Positions 24,596-32,465 of a stretch of DNA of 64,000 nucleotides are shown piece after piece. The first letter of the stretch is position 1. Each line of letters begins with the position of its first letter. The notes beneath the pieces were generated by a model that worked only from the letters and a program-made list of their open reading frames with translations, made no database searches and was not told the origin of the DNA. The translations under genes and the position numbers were made by a program. The DNA is from Thalassobacillus cyri (GTDB taxonomy: Bacteria; Bacillota; Bacilli; Bacillales; Halobacillaceae), in NCBI RefSeq assembly GCF_900107755.1, contig NZ_FNQR01000001.1, forward strand, positions 62,001 through 126,000. Reading direction: 5' to 3'.

Positions 24596-25576
24596 ATGGA
24601 ATTAAAAAAAGTAAAAATTGGTGATATGGAGCCAAAATTTCCTATCGTTCAAGGTGGAATGGGAGTTGGGATTTCTCTCAGCAAACTAGCAGCAGCTGTT
24701 GCTGATGCAGGGGGGATTGGAACCATCTCTGGAACTGGAATTTCAGTGGAAGAATTAAGGTATCACATAAGAAAGGCGAGAGAACTTACAAACAATAGAG
24801 GTTACATAGGAGTAAATGTTCTTTTTGCCATGAATGATTTTGCAGAGAAAATGAAAGTGGCAATGGAGGAAAAGGTGGACTTTATAGTTTCGGGTGCTGG
24901 AATTTCTAGAGATATGTATGCATGGGGAAGAGAATATGACGTTCCTGTCATATCGATTGTTTCTACTGCGAAACTAGCCCGCTTTTCTGAAAGGTTGGGT
25001 GCAGCAGCTGTAGTGGTAGAGGGTTACGAAGCGGGAGGACATTTGGGTACAGAACGACCGCTTTTTGAAATTTTGCCAGAAGTGACTAGTGTAGTCAATA
25101 TACCGGTGATTGCTGCGGGTGGAATTCTAACAGGTGAAGATGTTGCGGAAGCTTTCCGTTTGGGGGCATCCGGAGTACAAATGGGAACTCGTTTTGTAGC
25201 GAGTGAAGAATGCGATGCACCTCTTGCGTTTAAACAGAAATATATTGACGCAAGAAAAGAAGATACGGTCTTAGTAAAAACAACAGTGGGTCTTCAGGGA
25301 AGAGCAATTCAGAACAGATTTATAGAAAAGATTAGTGAAGGAAACAAGCTGAAAATAGCTAAGTGTTATGATTGCTTGAAGAATTGCTCCTATCAATTTT
25401 GCACCTTGGACTCCTTGTTTAAATCACTAGAGGGGGACGTAGAGAACGGTCTCGTTTTCTCTGGAGCAAGAGTTCACGAAATTAAACAAATTCTTCCTGT
25501 CAAACAAATTATAGAAAAAATTATAGCAGAATGGCAAAGTTTTGTTGAGGGGGAGGCTTCATTATATCAGATATAG
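24596..25576 (+). CDS. Nitronate monooxygenase / FabK-like FMN oxidoreductase
   Basis: 326 residues, TIM-barrel flavoprotein of the 2-nitropropane dioxygenase family. N-terminal FMN segment PIVQGGMGVGIS, the GYEAGGHLGT motif with its His, and the phosphate-binding AAGGI...GASGVQMGTRF. A cysteine-rich CYDCLKNCSYQFC segment near residue 260 is typical of one bacterial subfamily. It could oxidise nitronates or act as an enoyl-ACP reductase; fabI makes the latter dispensable. The Shine-Dalgarno is weak (GGGGT), the codon usage AT-rich relative to core genes, consistent with acquisition. Confidence 0.88.
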   Translation: MELKKVKIGDMEPKFPIVQGGMGVGISLSKLAAAVADAGGIGTISGTGISVEELRYHIRKARELTNNRGYIGVNVLFAMNDFAEKMKVAMEEKVDFIVSGAGISRDMYAWGREYDVPVISIVSTAKLARFSERLGAAAVVVEGYEAGGHLGTERPLFEILPEVTSVVNIPVIAAGGILTGEDVAEAFRLGASGVQMGTRFVASEECDAPLAFKQKYIDARKEDTVLVKTTVGLQGRAIQNRFIEKISEGNKLKIAKCYDCLKNCSYQFCTLDSLFKSLEGDVENGLVFSGARVHEIKQILPVKQIIEKIIAEWQSFVEGEASLYQI

Positions 25577-25779
25577 TATTCTATCTGACCGGCTTAACCT
25601 ATAAAAACGAAACAGGATTTTACCTTGTAAAGGGGAAATATGTACCCTTTTATTTTAAAAGGACGAAAATTTATAAGGTTAGGTTAAATGTTGAAAATCT
25701 GTGGTTGCCAAATTGTTGTCGAGTTGCTGCCCAATTGGTTGAAAAAACTATAAATCCTATTCAAATGAGAAAGAACTAA
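25561..25779 (+). CDS. 72-codon frame overlapping the NMO gene end, no standard start
   Basis: A strong Shine-Dalgarno (GAGGGGGAGG, 25547-25556) inside the end of the NMO gene is followed by ATT (25561) and ATA (25564), opening a frame that stays open to TAA 25777-25779 and has protein-like content (DIVFYLTGLTYKNETGFYLV; ENLWLPNCCRVAAQLVEKT). No ATG, GTG or TTG is available near the start. Either a rare-start gene coupled to the NMO gene or a gene whose start has mutated. Confidence 0.35.
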   Translation: MISDIVFYLTGLTYKNETGFYLVKGKYVPFYFKRTKIYKVRLNVENLWLPNCCRVAAQLVEKTINPIQMRKN

Positions 25780-25828
25780 TAAAAAAGGCTTTTATCTAAG
25801 ATCATCACAACCATTTCTATTCAGTTGA

Positions 25829-25928
25829 CTACCTTGACAGGGTGGAGGGCGTTGATTTGAGTCCAATGGAATCATTAAGTTCTAAAAGTCTCTGGCCATT
25901 GATCCACAAACTGTCAGGGACTTTTTTT
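25829..25928 (+). repeat. Decayed copy of the tRNA-Val 3' half with its terminator
   Basis: Aligns base for base with tRNA-Val from the anticodon loop (ACCTTGACAGGGTGGAGG shared exactly) through the T arm, acceptor strand (CAATGGAATC instead of CAATCGGAATC), spacer and the terminator stem (TCTCTGGCC...GTCAGGGAC then T7). The 5' half is missing, so it is not a functional tRNA. It still works as a terminator. Confidence 0.85.
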
Positions 25929-26043
25929 GTTTAAGATGAAGAGCTCCTTATTAATTTTGTCAGCATTTTTTTGAATCTTTTAATGTGTAGAAATGTTTTA
26001 TTTCCTTATACTAAGAAAATAAAGCCAAGAAAGGGGTATCTTA

Positions 26044-27132
26044 ATGAAAATAGCGATAATGGGTGCTGGTTTGTCAGGCCTCGCTTGCGCCCTGACCTTG
26101 GAGAAGTATGGGTATCAAGCGGACATTTTTGAAAGGCGAGCGATGGTTGGTGACCGTTTTGTTGTAGCAGAAGCGATGTTTTCCATGTTTCACACTCCCT
26201 ATGATGATGCAGTCAAATACTTGTCCGAAAACCATCATATCCACCTCAAGCCTACGACGAATATTCAAAAGGTAAACATTTATTCTGAAAATGAACACTC
26301 TTTTATAGATGGACATTTGGGATTTACGAATATGCGAGGGAAACATCCAGAATCCTACGAAAAACAGCTTGCCCACCAATTAAAAGGAACCATCCATTTC
26401 AATCAGGATGTTTCCTATAAAGATATTTCTAAAGAGTATACCCATGTGGTGCTCGCTACAGGAGATGCCTTAGATACGCAAAAATTACAACCATTCGACG
26501 TGGCATTTAAAGCCAGTTTTAAAGGTGCGGTGGTCGAAGGGGAGTTTAATCAGACGGAAGTGCATACTTTTTTCAATAATGATTTTGCTCCTAAAGGAAT
26601 GGCATATATTCTTCCGCACTCCGACAGGGAAGCATCTCTCGTATTAGTATATCCGCAATACCCTGAGAATGAGTCTCTGGATAAAGATGAGCTATGGAAA
26701 ATGTGTTTCGAGGAATGTTCCAGGAGGCTGGATCAGGATTTTAAAATTCTTAACGAATATTCGATTAAGGATTATCGAATCGGTAAAATTGAAACTCCCA
26801 GAATAGGCAATACATTTTTTGTAGGAAACTGTTTCGGAGCTATTACACCAGTGATTGGTTTCGGTCAATTTGAATCGATGCTGACTGGAATTTATGCGGC
26901 CCACGATATTGTTGGAATTGGGGAGTATGACAAGCTCGTCCAACCACTGTCAGAAGGCTATCACGATTCCCTCACCCTACGCCGGAATTTAGAAAAACTG
27001 GATAACAAAAAGCTTGATCTATTAACAAAATCAATGAGTAATGAATTAATGGAAAGCTTTATCACCAGTAAAAAAATCAATGCGATGAAAATATTGAGCA
27101 AAATCCTTCATCCATATCCCCGCAAGGCATAG
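26044..27132 (+). CDS. FAD-dependent oxidoreductase (geranylgeranyl-reductase-like fold)
   Basis: 362 residues. N-terminal Rossmann dinucleotide motif GAGLSGLACALTLEKYGY ending in Glu-Arg (IFER), a middle beta-rich domain, and the second FAD segment FVGNCFGAITPVIGFGQFESML. This layout matches single-component FAD monooxygenases and reductases of the FixC type. Substrate unknown. AAGGGG precedes the ATG. It has its own terminator; part of the accessory region after the tRNA. Confidence 0.82.
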   Translation: MKIAIMGAGLSGLACALTLEKYGYQADIFERRAMVGDRFVVAEAMFSMFHTPYDDAVKYLSENHHIHLKPTTNIQKVNIYSENEHSFIDGHLGFTNMRGKHPESYEKQLAHQLKGTIHFNQDVSYKDISKEYTHVVLATGDALDTQKLQPFDVAFKASFKGAVVEGEFNQTEVHTFFNNDFAPKGMAYILPHSDREASLVLVYPQYPENESLDKDELWKMCFEECSRRLDQDFKILNEYSIKDYRIGKIETPRIGNTFFVGNCFGAITPVIGFGQFESMLTGIYAAHDIVGIGEYDKLVQPLSEGYHDSLTLRRNLEKLDNKKLDLLTKSMSNELMESFITSKKINAMKILSKILHPYPRKA

Positions 27133-27273
27133 GTGCCTGTATGGACAAGAAGTGAATAGTTTTTTACTGAAGTATTCAAAAAATATAAACGCACGGAAGT
27201 GTTAGTTCTATCGGTTTTAGAGATAGGGCTCAATGGATCTTCTACATGTAAAGATGGCTGTAGAAGATTAGAT

Positions 27274-27313
27274 AATAAGCTCAGGGATATAGTTCCTTTG
27301 AGCTTATTTTTTT
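27274..27313 (+). terminator. Terminator of the FAD oxidoreductase
   Basis: 10-bp stem (27274-27283 with 27299-27308) enclosing a second small stem, then T7. Confidence 0.85.
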
Positions 27314-27508
27314 AATGAATTTTTTTATTGCTGTTCCTACAAATAATGCACGGAAAAGGCTGTGTGTTGACTGAACGCAATTCTTTGCACGATCATTTAA
27401 AGTCTGGATGCACGCAGTCCTTGCATTTTTATAGGCTCTGTAAGCAAACTGTATACATTCTTCATAGCCTCTTAAACATTGAAGACATGCCTCAATACAC
27501 TGATCCAT
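27281..27508 (-). pseudogene. Truncated DUF326-type four-helix copper-binding protein
   Basis: The minus-strand frame starts MDQCIEACLQCLRGYEECIQ and continues ACIQTLNDRAKNC: the Cys spacing of the N-terminal helices of DUF326 / Csp-like cysteine-rich four-helix proteins that store copper. After about residue 50 the match is lost and the frame runs into the neighbouring terminator (its stop lies in the hairpin). No Shine-Dalgarno precedes the ATG. Probably a decayed gene with its last two helices lost. Confidence 0.55.
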
Positions 27509-27713
27509 ATTTTTGGGTTATTCAGATAATACTCCTGTTCAAACTCCTCCTTATACTAAATTTTTCAATACTTTCTACTAAAGATGATCATTTTAAACGA
27601 CTTCTACTTTTAGAAACTGTGGCAATTATGTTAAGAAATGATTTTTTGTCAGAAGTTTATCGTTATACGCTATCGGGGTATGGTTTTGTAGCTTTATAGT
27701 TGGAGGTGGAAAT

Positions 27714-28373
27714 ATGTTGACAATTATCTCTTGGATAGCGTTAGGGTTAGGTTTTTTAAGTTTTCTTATTATCCTAATCGATGTAATCAAACATCCACAG
27801 CAAATGATGGTGATGAATATCGTTTGGCCCATCAACGGCTTGTTTTTTGGTCCTTTCAATTTGTGGGCGTATAATAGGTGGGGACGATTAAAGGCGAAAG
27901 ACATAGAGAGAGATGATAATCGAAAGTGGTCTTCAAAAGTATTTGTTTCAACCAGCCACTGCTCTTCCGGATGTGCAATTGGGGATATCGTCGGTATTCC
28001 TATCGTTGCCATTACAGGGATGACCATTGCCGGGGCTACCATATTTGCAGACTTTACTGTTGAATTTATCCTGGCATACCTATTCGGTATTTTCTTTCAA
28101 TTTTATGCAATTTATCCAATGAACAAGGAAAAAGGGGTGTTCCAAAACTTCAAGGATGCCATCAAGGCAGACTCGTTAGCTTTAATTGCCTTTGAGGTAG
28201 GGATGTTCGGATGGATGGCACTTGTCCACTTTGTTATATTTGCTGCCCATCCACCTAAACCGCATGAACCCACTTATTGGTTCATGATGCAGATTGCATT
28301 GATCTTAGGATTTTTGACCAGTTACCCAGCAAACTGGTGGTTAGTCAAGAAAGGAATAAAAGAAGAAATGTAA
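27714..28373 (+). CDS. DUF4396 integral membrane protein
   Basis: 219 residues with about six hydrophobic segments. DUF4396 features: a first pair of helices (LTIISWIALGLGFLSFLIIL; VMNIVWPINGLFFGPFNLWAY), then the HCSSGCAIGDIVG motif with paired Cys and His at the start of a membrane helix, and NWWLVKKGIKEEM at the end. Function unknown; the His-Cys motif and neighbours suggest metal handling. GGAGGTGG precedes the ATG. Confidence 0.85.
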   Translation: MLTIISWIALGLGFLSFLIILIDVIKHPQQMMVMNIVWPINGLFFGPFNLWAYNRWGRLKAKDIERDDNRKWSSKVFVSTSHCSSGCAIGDIVGIPIVAITGMTIAGATIFADFTVEFILAYLFGIFFQFYAIYPMNKEKGVFQNFKDAIKADSLALIAFEVGMFGWMALVHFVIFAAHPPKPHEPTYWFMMQIALILGFLTSYPANWWLVKKGIKEEM

Positions 28374-28466
28374 CCAAATACATGTCAATATTCCGTAATA
28401 TTTTCTCCATGGGTTCTTGATATTTTTACTTCATGATTTAAGTATAAAGTAAAGGAGATGAGTGAA

Positions 28467-28772
28467 ATGAAAAAAATCATTATTGGCGCACTATCATTAG
28501 GAATGGTGGCAGGTGCCGGAGTCACCGGTGTCCAGGCTGAAAGCGGTCAGATGGTGATGCCAAAAGAAAAGCAAATGACGCAAATGGAGGAAATGCATCA
28601 AGACATGTTTGATTCAAATGCTGTCATTAATTATGGGCAGGCGAAAAACTTGATGGAAGAAATGCACCCAGAGTTGGGTAAGGAAGAGGTAAAAGAAATG
28701 TATCAGTCTATGCATGGAACAAATGGAGCAGCGCCTAGTGTGAACTTCAAAGATATGAACATGAACAAATAA
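28467..28772 (+). CDS. Methionine-rich exported small protein
   Basis: 101 residues. Signal peptide MKKIIIGALSLGMVAGAGVTGVQA with cleavage likely after AQA-like VQA. The mature part contains 14 Met in about 77 residues, many in M-x2-3-M and H-x-M spacing (QMTQMEEMHQDMF; KDMNMN), a composition found in copper-binding periplasmic and cell-surface proteins. ATG 28467 has AAAGGAG 9 bases upstream; ATG 28458 abuts the Shine-Dalgarno. The family is not recognised; copper binding is inference. Confidence 0.65.
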   Translation: MKKIIIGALSLGMVAGAGVTGVQAESGQMVMPKEKQMTQMEEMHQDMFDSNAVINYGQAKNLMEEMHPELGKEEVKEMYQSMHGTNGAAPSVNFKDMNMNK

Positions 28773-28783
28773 TGGAAACAATA

Positions 28784-28829
28784 AAAAGCTGGCCTGGAAT
28801 AATGAAGAATTCCAGGCCAGCTTTTTTAA
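28784..28829 (+). terminator. Terminator of the Met-rich gene
   Basis: Perfect 17-bp stem (28784-28800 with 28809-28825) then T-run. Confidence 0.92.
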
Positions 28830-28980
28830 TTATTTACAATTTTTTGAACCAGATCACCATCCATAACACCAATGTGACGAGTCCTGTATGCCCTGGTCGT
28901 GTGCTGCCTTTCTACTATTAGTAATGTCCGGTGATAGATTAACATATGCTAAACTATCAACTTCTATCGGAGGAGAAAAC

Positions 28981-30144
28981 ATGCGACCAAAAATTGCAGT
29001 AGCCTATGTTCGAGAGAGTGGAGGACTCTTGTTGTGGATGTTATGTTCCATGGTTCTGGGTGCTCTTCTACTATCTATTTCCGTCACGCACAGTGGGGTG
29101 AAACAGCATTTATCTTCCACCGTCCTTCGTTCCGTTTCAGAAGCACTGCCAAAAGAGGCCTATCTATTTCTCATGGCTCAGGAACTAACTCCCTTAAGGT
29201 CCGAATATCCAGATCAGTTGTCCAATGAGATAAACTTGCTGGAATTAGCAACTAATGTGGAATTAGGTGATATTCGTACATTATTAGGAAGGGAGATTCC
29301 CGGTCTTGGAAGTTATCATACGGAAATCGCAATCGCAGGAAAGGGAACCAATATCGGCAACCTTCCAGTTGAGTCCCTGCCCCCGACCGATGAGCAGTTA
29401 ACCGATCAGGAAGTTAACCAGGAAGAGCTGGATGTCATTGAGGATAGAGAGAATGATGCAAGTGATGATGCGGGCAGTACTGAAAAGAAATCTGTGTTTA
29501 TCTATCATTCACATAGCTGGGAAGCCTTTAACCCTTTATTAAAAGGGGAGGAAGAACGGGATGCTGCCAGTACCAATGAAAATGTTAATGTAATCGCAGT
29601 AGGCAGCAAATTGAAAAAAGAACTAGAGGCGAGGGGGATTGGGGCTCAACATGACAAGACAGATGTGACAGCTGGATTGAAAGCAAAAGACTGGAACTAC
29701 AACCATTCCTATCAATTCTCACGTGAACTGGTAAAAGAAGCCCTTGCCGAGAGTGAACAATTGACGTACCTGATTGATATTCACCGGGATTCTCAACCGA
29801 AGAAGATAACGACAAAGACAATCGACGGTAAAGCGTTTGCGCGCCTCTTTTTCATTGTGGGGAAAGAAAATGAAAACTTTGAGAAAAACCTGGCGATTGC
29901 CAAGGAAATCAATGCAGCTTTGGAGAGTGAGTACCCTGGTATCAGTCGAGGGGTATTTATTAAGACGAAGATGGAAGGTAATGGTATCTACAATCAGGAC
30001 TTGACGGAACGATCAATGCTTTTGGAGTTCGGTGGAGTGGAGAACGACCTTACGGAACTATATAACTCTATCGAAGCTTTTGCCGAGGTATTTGCTGATT
30101 ACTATCATAAAGACGCAGAGCCAGTGAATGGGTCTGGAAGCTGA
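28981..30144 (+). CDS. spoIIP: Stage II sporulation protein P (SpoIIP)
   Basis: 387 residues from ATG 28981 (GGAGGAGAAAAC upstream). A membrane anchor near residues 16-38, then a variable linker and the SpoIIP domain: IYHSHSWEAFNP (zinc-binding His), DIHRDSQPK, and the late ERSMLLEFGGVENDLTE with its Glu. SpoIIP is the amidase and endopeptidase of the DMP complex that drives engulfment. In B. subtilis spoIIP lies next to gpr, so this copy, inside the tRNA-adjacent region between copper-type genes, may be a paralogue. A possible mother-cell -10 (CATATGCT, near 28943) precedes it. Confidence 0.9.
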   Translation: MRPKIAVAYVRESGGLLLWMLCSMVLGALLLSISVTHSGVKQHLSSTVLRSVSEALPKEAYLFLMAQELTPLRSEYPDQLSNEINLLELATNVELGDIRTLLGREIPGLGSYHTEIAIAGKGTNIGNLPVESLPPTDEQLTDQEVNQEELDVIEDRENDASDDAGSTEKKSVFIYHSHSWEAFNPLLKGEEERDAASTNENVNVIAVGSKLKKELEARGIGAQHDKTDVTAGLKAKDWNYNHSYQFSRELVKEALAESEQLTYLIDIHRDSQPKKITTKTIDGKAFARLFFIVGKENENFEKNLAIAKEINAALESEYPGISRGVFIKTKMEGNGIYNQDLTERSMLLEFGGVENDLTELYNSIEAFAEVFADYYHKDAEPVNGSGS

Positions 30145-30176
30145 TAAATTAGAATGTTTTCGAAAGCGGCGCATTT

Positions 30177-30208
30177 GAGCTGAACCAACGAAGGTTTAGC
30201 TCTTTTTT
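30177..30208 (+). terminator. Terminator of spoIIP
   Basis: 10-bp stem (30177-30186 with 30193-30202), then TTTTTT. Confidence 0.88.
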
Positions 30209-30344
30209 GATTTAAGATGGGGCATAGTGATTAAGGATAAAGGTTTCTCTTATGTAGATTCAATTAAATGGATTTTTATTTCGTTTTCTTATTTGATAGG
30301 ATAAATATAATATTATTATTTCTTTCGTAAAGGTGGTTAAAGGT

Positions 30345-30980
30345 GTGCGTATAAACCGAAAAGGGATATATTGGATAGGCAGTATTATTATTGCGATTGG
30401 TTTACTGACCGGGTGCTCGAGTAATGAAAAAGCGGCGCCGGAAGAGGAGAAGCAAGAAGAAGTAAAAGAGGCAAATGAAGCCAAAAAATCGGATGAACAA
30501 AAGGCTGCACAAAAAGAGGAATCCAGTGGAATGGATCAGTCACCTTCCAAAGAAGAAGATGATGATCATATTATCGAAATCAGTGCATTCGAAATGGGTT
30601 ACACTCCACCAGAGGTCACTTTACAAAAAGGGGAAGAATATACGTTGATCATGGAGAATGATGGGGAGATCTTCCATGATTTGACGAACAAAAAAATGAA
30701 TGTGGAAATCACTTACATGAGTAAAATGCCCGACCACCCGGAAAACGTTTCTTTTATCGATAAAGTTTTTGGTGTGAACAAAGTGCATGCTGGCGGGGAT
30801 CACGACGGAGGCCATGGTGATAGTCATGGGGGAGAACCCACGAATATTCATATGAACGCTAAATCGGGTCAGCAGGTCAAAATAAAATTCATCCCTAAAG
30901 AAACGGGGGAATTTGAGTTTTATTGCAGTATTCCTGGACATGAAGAGTCTGGCATGCATGGTAATTTTAATGTCGAATAA
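30345..30980 (+). CDS. Cupredoxin-domain lipoprotein
   Basis: About 211 residues. Lipoprotein signal with lipobox LLTGC, a charged linker (Glu/Lys-rich), and a C-terminal cupredoxin domain (about 85-211). Type 1 copper ligands are recognisable: His in IFHDLT, then Cys, His and Met in FYCSIPGHEESGMHG. A His/Gly-rich loop (HAGGDHDGGHGDSHGGE) is inserted before the copper loop and may bind metal as well. An electron carrier or copper-binding protein at the outer face of the membrane. GTG 30345 lies 8 bases after AAAGGTGG; GTG 30333 overlaps it. Confidence 0.85.
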   Translation: MRINRKGIYWIGSIIIAIGLLTGCSSNEKAAPEEEKQEEVKEANEAKKSDEQKAAQKEESSGMDQSPSKEEDDDHIIEISAFEMGYTPPEVTLQKGEEYTLIMENDGEIFHDLTNKKMNVEITYMSKMPDHPENVSFIDKVFGVNKVHAGGDHDGGHGDSHGGEPTNIHMNAKSGQQVKIKFIPKETGEFEFYCSIPGHEESGMHGNFNVE

Positions 30981-31006
30981 AGAGGATAATACAGAATAGA
31001 GCGGAC

Positions 31007-31040
31007 AAGCGTAATTCTTTTAAAGAGTTGCGCTTTTTTT
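31007..31040 (+). terminator. Terminator of the cupredoxin gene
   Basis: 14-base stem (31007-31020 with 31022-31035, wobbles; the small loop may open further) then T-run. Confidence 0.8.
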
Positions 31041-31055
31041 GTTACGGCATGGGGC

Positions 31056-31117
31056 CAGCGTGGAGGTCCTGGTTACGAGCCAATGGAATCGCTATGTTTG
31101 AAAGTCTGTCATCATTG
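31056..31117 (+). repeat. Second decayed copy of the tRNA-Val 3' end
   Basis: GTGGAGGTC-TGGTT-CGAGCC-AATGGAATC-CTA aligns with the tRNA-Val variable loop, T arm and acceptor strand, then with the first bases of the downstream spacer (GAAAGTCTG). It shares the CAATGGAATC variant with the 25829 copy, so both may come from one element. Confidence 0.65.
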
Positions 31118-31189
31118 AATTACTCCCAAGTCTAGGGCAATCTGATAGTTGTTAACCAAGGTAGTGTCAAACCGGCGGAGAGGTGGTAT

Positions 31190-31546
31190 TTAAAGAAAAA
31201 ACTTGATGATCGTCCATCCAGCTATAAAAAAAGAGCCTGTTATACTGGTGAAGTATGTGAAGAACCGCCTATTTTCTTTTCTTTTTAACTTTAGATATTC
31301 CTTATAAGAGATTTCCCCTTTAGCAAATCTCAATCCTTTTTCATTCGGTCCAATTTTGTAATAATTTCCTTCCCTGTCTTTTACGATTACTTTGGTAATA
31401 AGCTCTGCTGTTTCAAGCTCATGAGGAAGCTTCACAGTTTTACCTCCGATATATTCAATCGCGACAGGTAAGTAAATCGAGTTTTCTCTTATTTCCTTAC
31501 TCATATGGCAGGCCTGCAATTCAAATACATGATTAGAAATACACAT
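31190..31546 (-). CDS. Small protein with C-terminal membrane anchor, unknown function
   Basis: 118 residues from ATG 31546 (GAGGTG, 6-base spacing). A soluble beta-rich N-terminal part with IYLPVAIEYIGGKTVKL and VIVKDREGNYYKIGPNEKG, then a basic stretch (LKLKRKENRR) and one membrane helix at the very end (FTYFTSITGSFFIAGWTIIKFFL), as in a tail-anchored protein. No family recognised. Confidence 0.55.
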   Translation of the reverse strand: MCISNHVFELQACHMSKEIRENSIYLPVAIEYIGGKTVKLPHELETAELITKVIVKDREGNYYKIGPNEKGLRFAKGEISYKEYLKLKRKENRRFFTYFTSITGSFFIAGWTIIKFFL

Positions 31547-31668
31547 TTTGTTCACCTCATATATCATTTTATATTTATTTAGTAAAAAAGGTGCACATAT
31601 TGAGGCCTGCCTCCGGTAGGTTGATGATGGTTGGCTAGCAATAGTCGAAATCTGTTCTGTGCCTCTCT

Positions 31669-32235
31669 TTAATCTAAATAAGAAAACCCATAATTAATGA
31701 AGTTATTGATCATGTAAGCCATGTCCTTCGGAGACTGGTCCATGTCATTCGCAATCCAGTCTTTGATCACATGAATCGCTCCGCTGATAACAAAGGTACT
31801 TAAGTAGTTCACTTCTTCCTGTCCCAAATGATTGTCGCTCATCCAATTGTTCATCATAAACCCGCGGGTCAACTCCATCATTCTTTTTTCGAAGGTAGGA
31901 GTGGCATCTTTTTTTAATAAGGTGTGAAACATGAATTTGTTTTCGATGACATATTCTAGTATTTTCTGGGTCATCTGAATCGACTCTTCTTCAGCGGGAT
32001 AGTTGTAACTATTCAAATATTCGTTCATATCCTCGGTTATTTCTTCTTCAATTTTACTTAATAAATCGTACTGGTCGGTATAATGGGTGTAGAACGTCGA
32101 GCGGTTGATATCGGCGAGCTCGCAGATTTCTTTTACGGTTATTTCTGAAATCGGCTTTCGGGCGAGCAAGGTGATCAGGCTTTCCTTCAATACTATTCGC
32201 GTGTATTTTTTGCGGCGGTCCAATTTATCACCCAC
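31669..32235 (-). CDS. TetR-family transcriptional regulator
   Basis: 188 residues from GTG 32235 (AAGGAGGG, 8-base spacing). N-terminal helix-turn-helix ISEITVKEICELADINRSTFYTHY, followed by an all-helical ligand/dimer domain of the TetR_C_7-like type (YhgD group). Divergent from the MMPL-coiled-coil operon, which it probably represses; TGTTGG-type repeats lie in the shared promoter region. Confidence 0.9.
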   Translation of the reverse strand: MGDKLDRRKKYTRIVLKESLITLLARKPISEITVKEICELADINRSTFYTHYTDQYDLLSKIEEEITEDMNEYLNSYNYPAEEESIQMTQKILEYVIENKFMFHTLLKKDATPTFEKRMMELTRGFMMNNWMSDNHLGQEEVNYLSTFVISGAIHVIKDWIANDMDQSPKDMAYMINNFINYGFSYLD

Positions 32236-32269
32236 GATACAAACCCTCCTTATGTTAAATTTTTGTGAC

Positions 32270-32299
32270 AATCCAACACATACATAGTGAAATGTTGGG
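32270..32299. promoter_or_regulatory. Probable TetR operator
   Basis: Inverted repeat CCAACA (32275) ... TGTTGG (32294) lies between the two divergent genes; AATCCAACACA recurs at 32334 inside the promoter of the exporter operon. Spacing and repetition suit a TetR dimer site, but the exact boundaries are a guess. Confidence 0.45.
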
Positions 32300-32327
32300 A
32301 AACTGACGTAAGTTGTAAAACTGTTTG

Positions 32328-32356
32328 TTGAAAATCCAACACAGTGTCAATACAAT
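32328..32356 (+). promoter_or_regulatory. SigA promoter of the MMPL operon
   Basis: -35 TTGAAA (32328-32333), 17-base spacer, -10 TACAAT (32351-32356). The spacer contains the second AATCCAACACA repeat. Confidence 0.75.
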
Positions 32357-32465
32357 ATTAGAATGTGTGAAAGGGATTTGCAAGAGAGGATGAAGCCTTA
32401 TCGACTTAACAGCACGAATCATTAAACATAAAAAAAGCATTGTAATTATATTTATTCTTATTACC

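Noticed and set aside
25829-25900. Second functional tRNA-Val
   Set aside because: The 5' half (acceptor and D arm) is missing and the T arm has substitutions (GATTTGAGTC).
27328-27699. 123-codon plus-strand frame opposite the DUF326 remnant
   Set aside because: No ribosome site and no recognisable family; the minus-strand Cys pattern explains the region better. The DUF4396 gene start follows directly with its own strong site.
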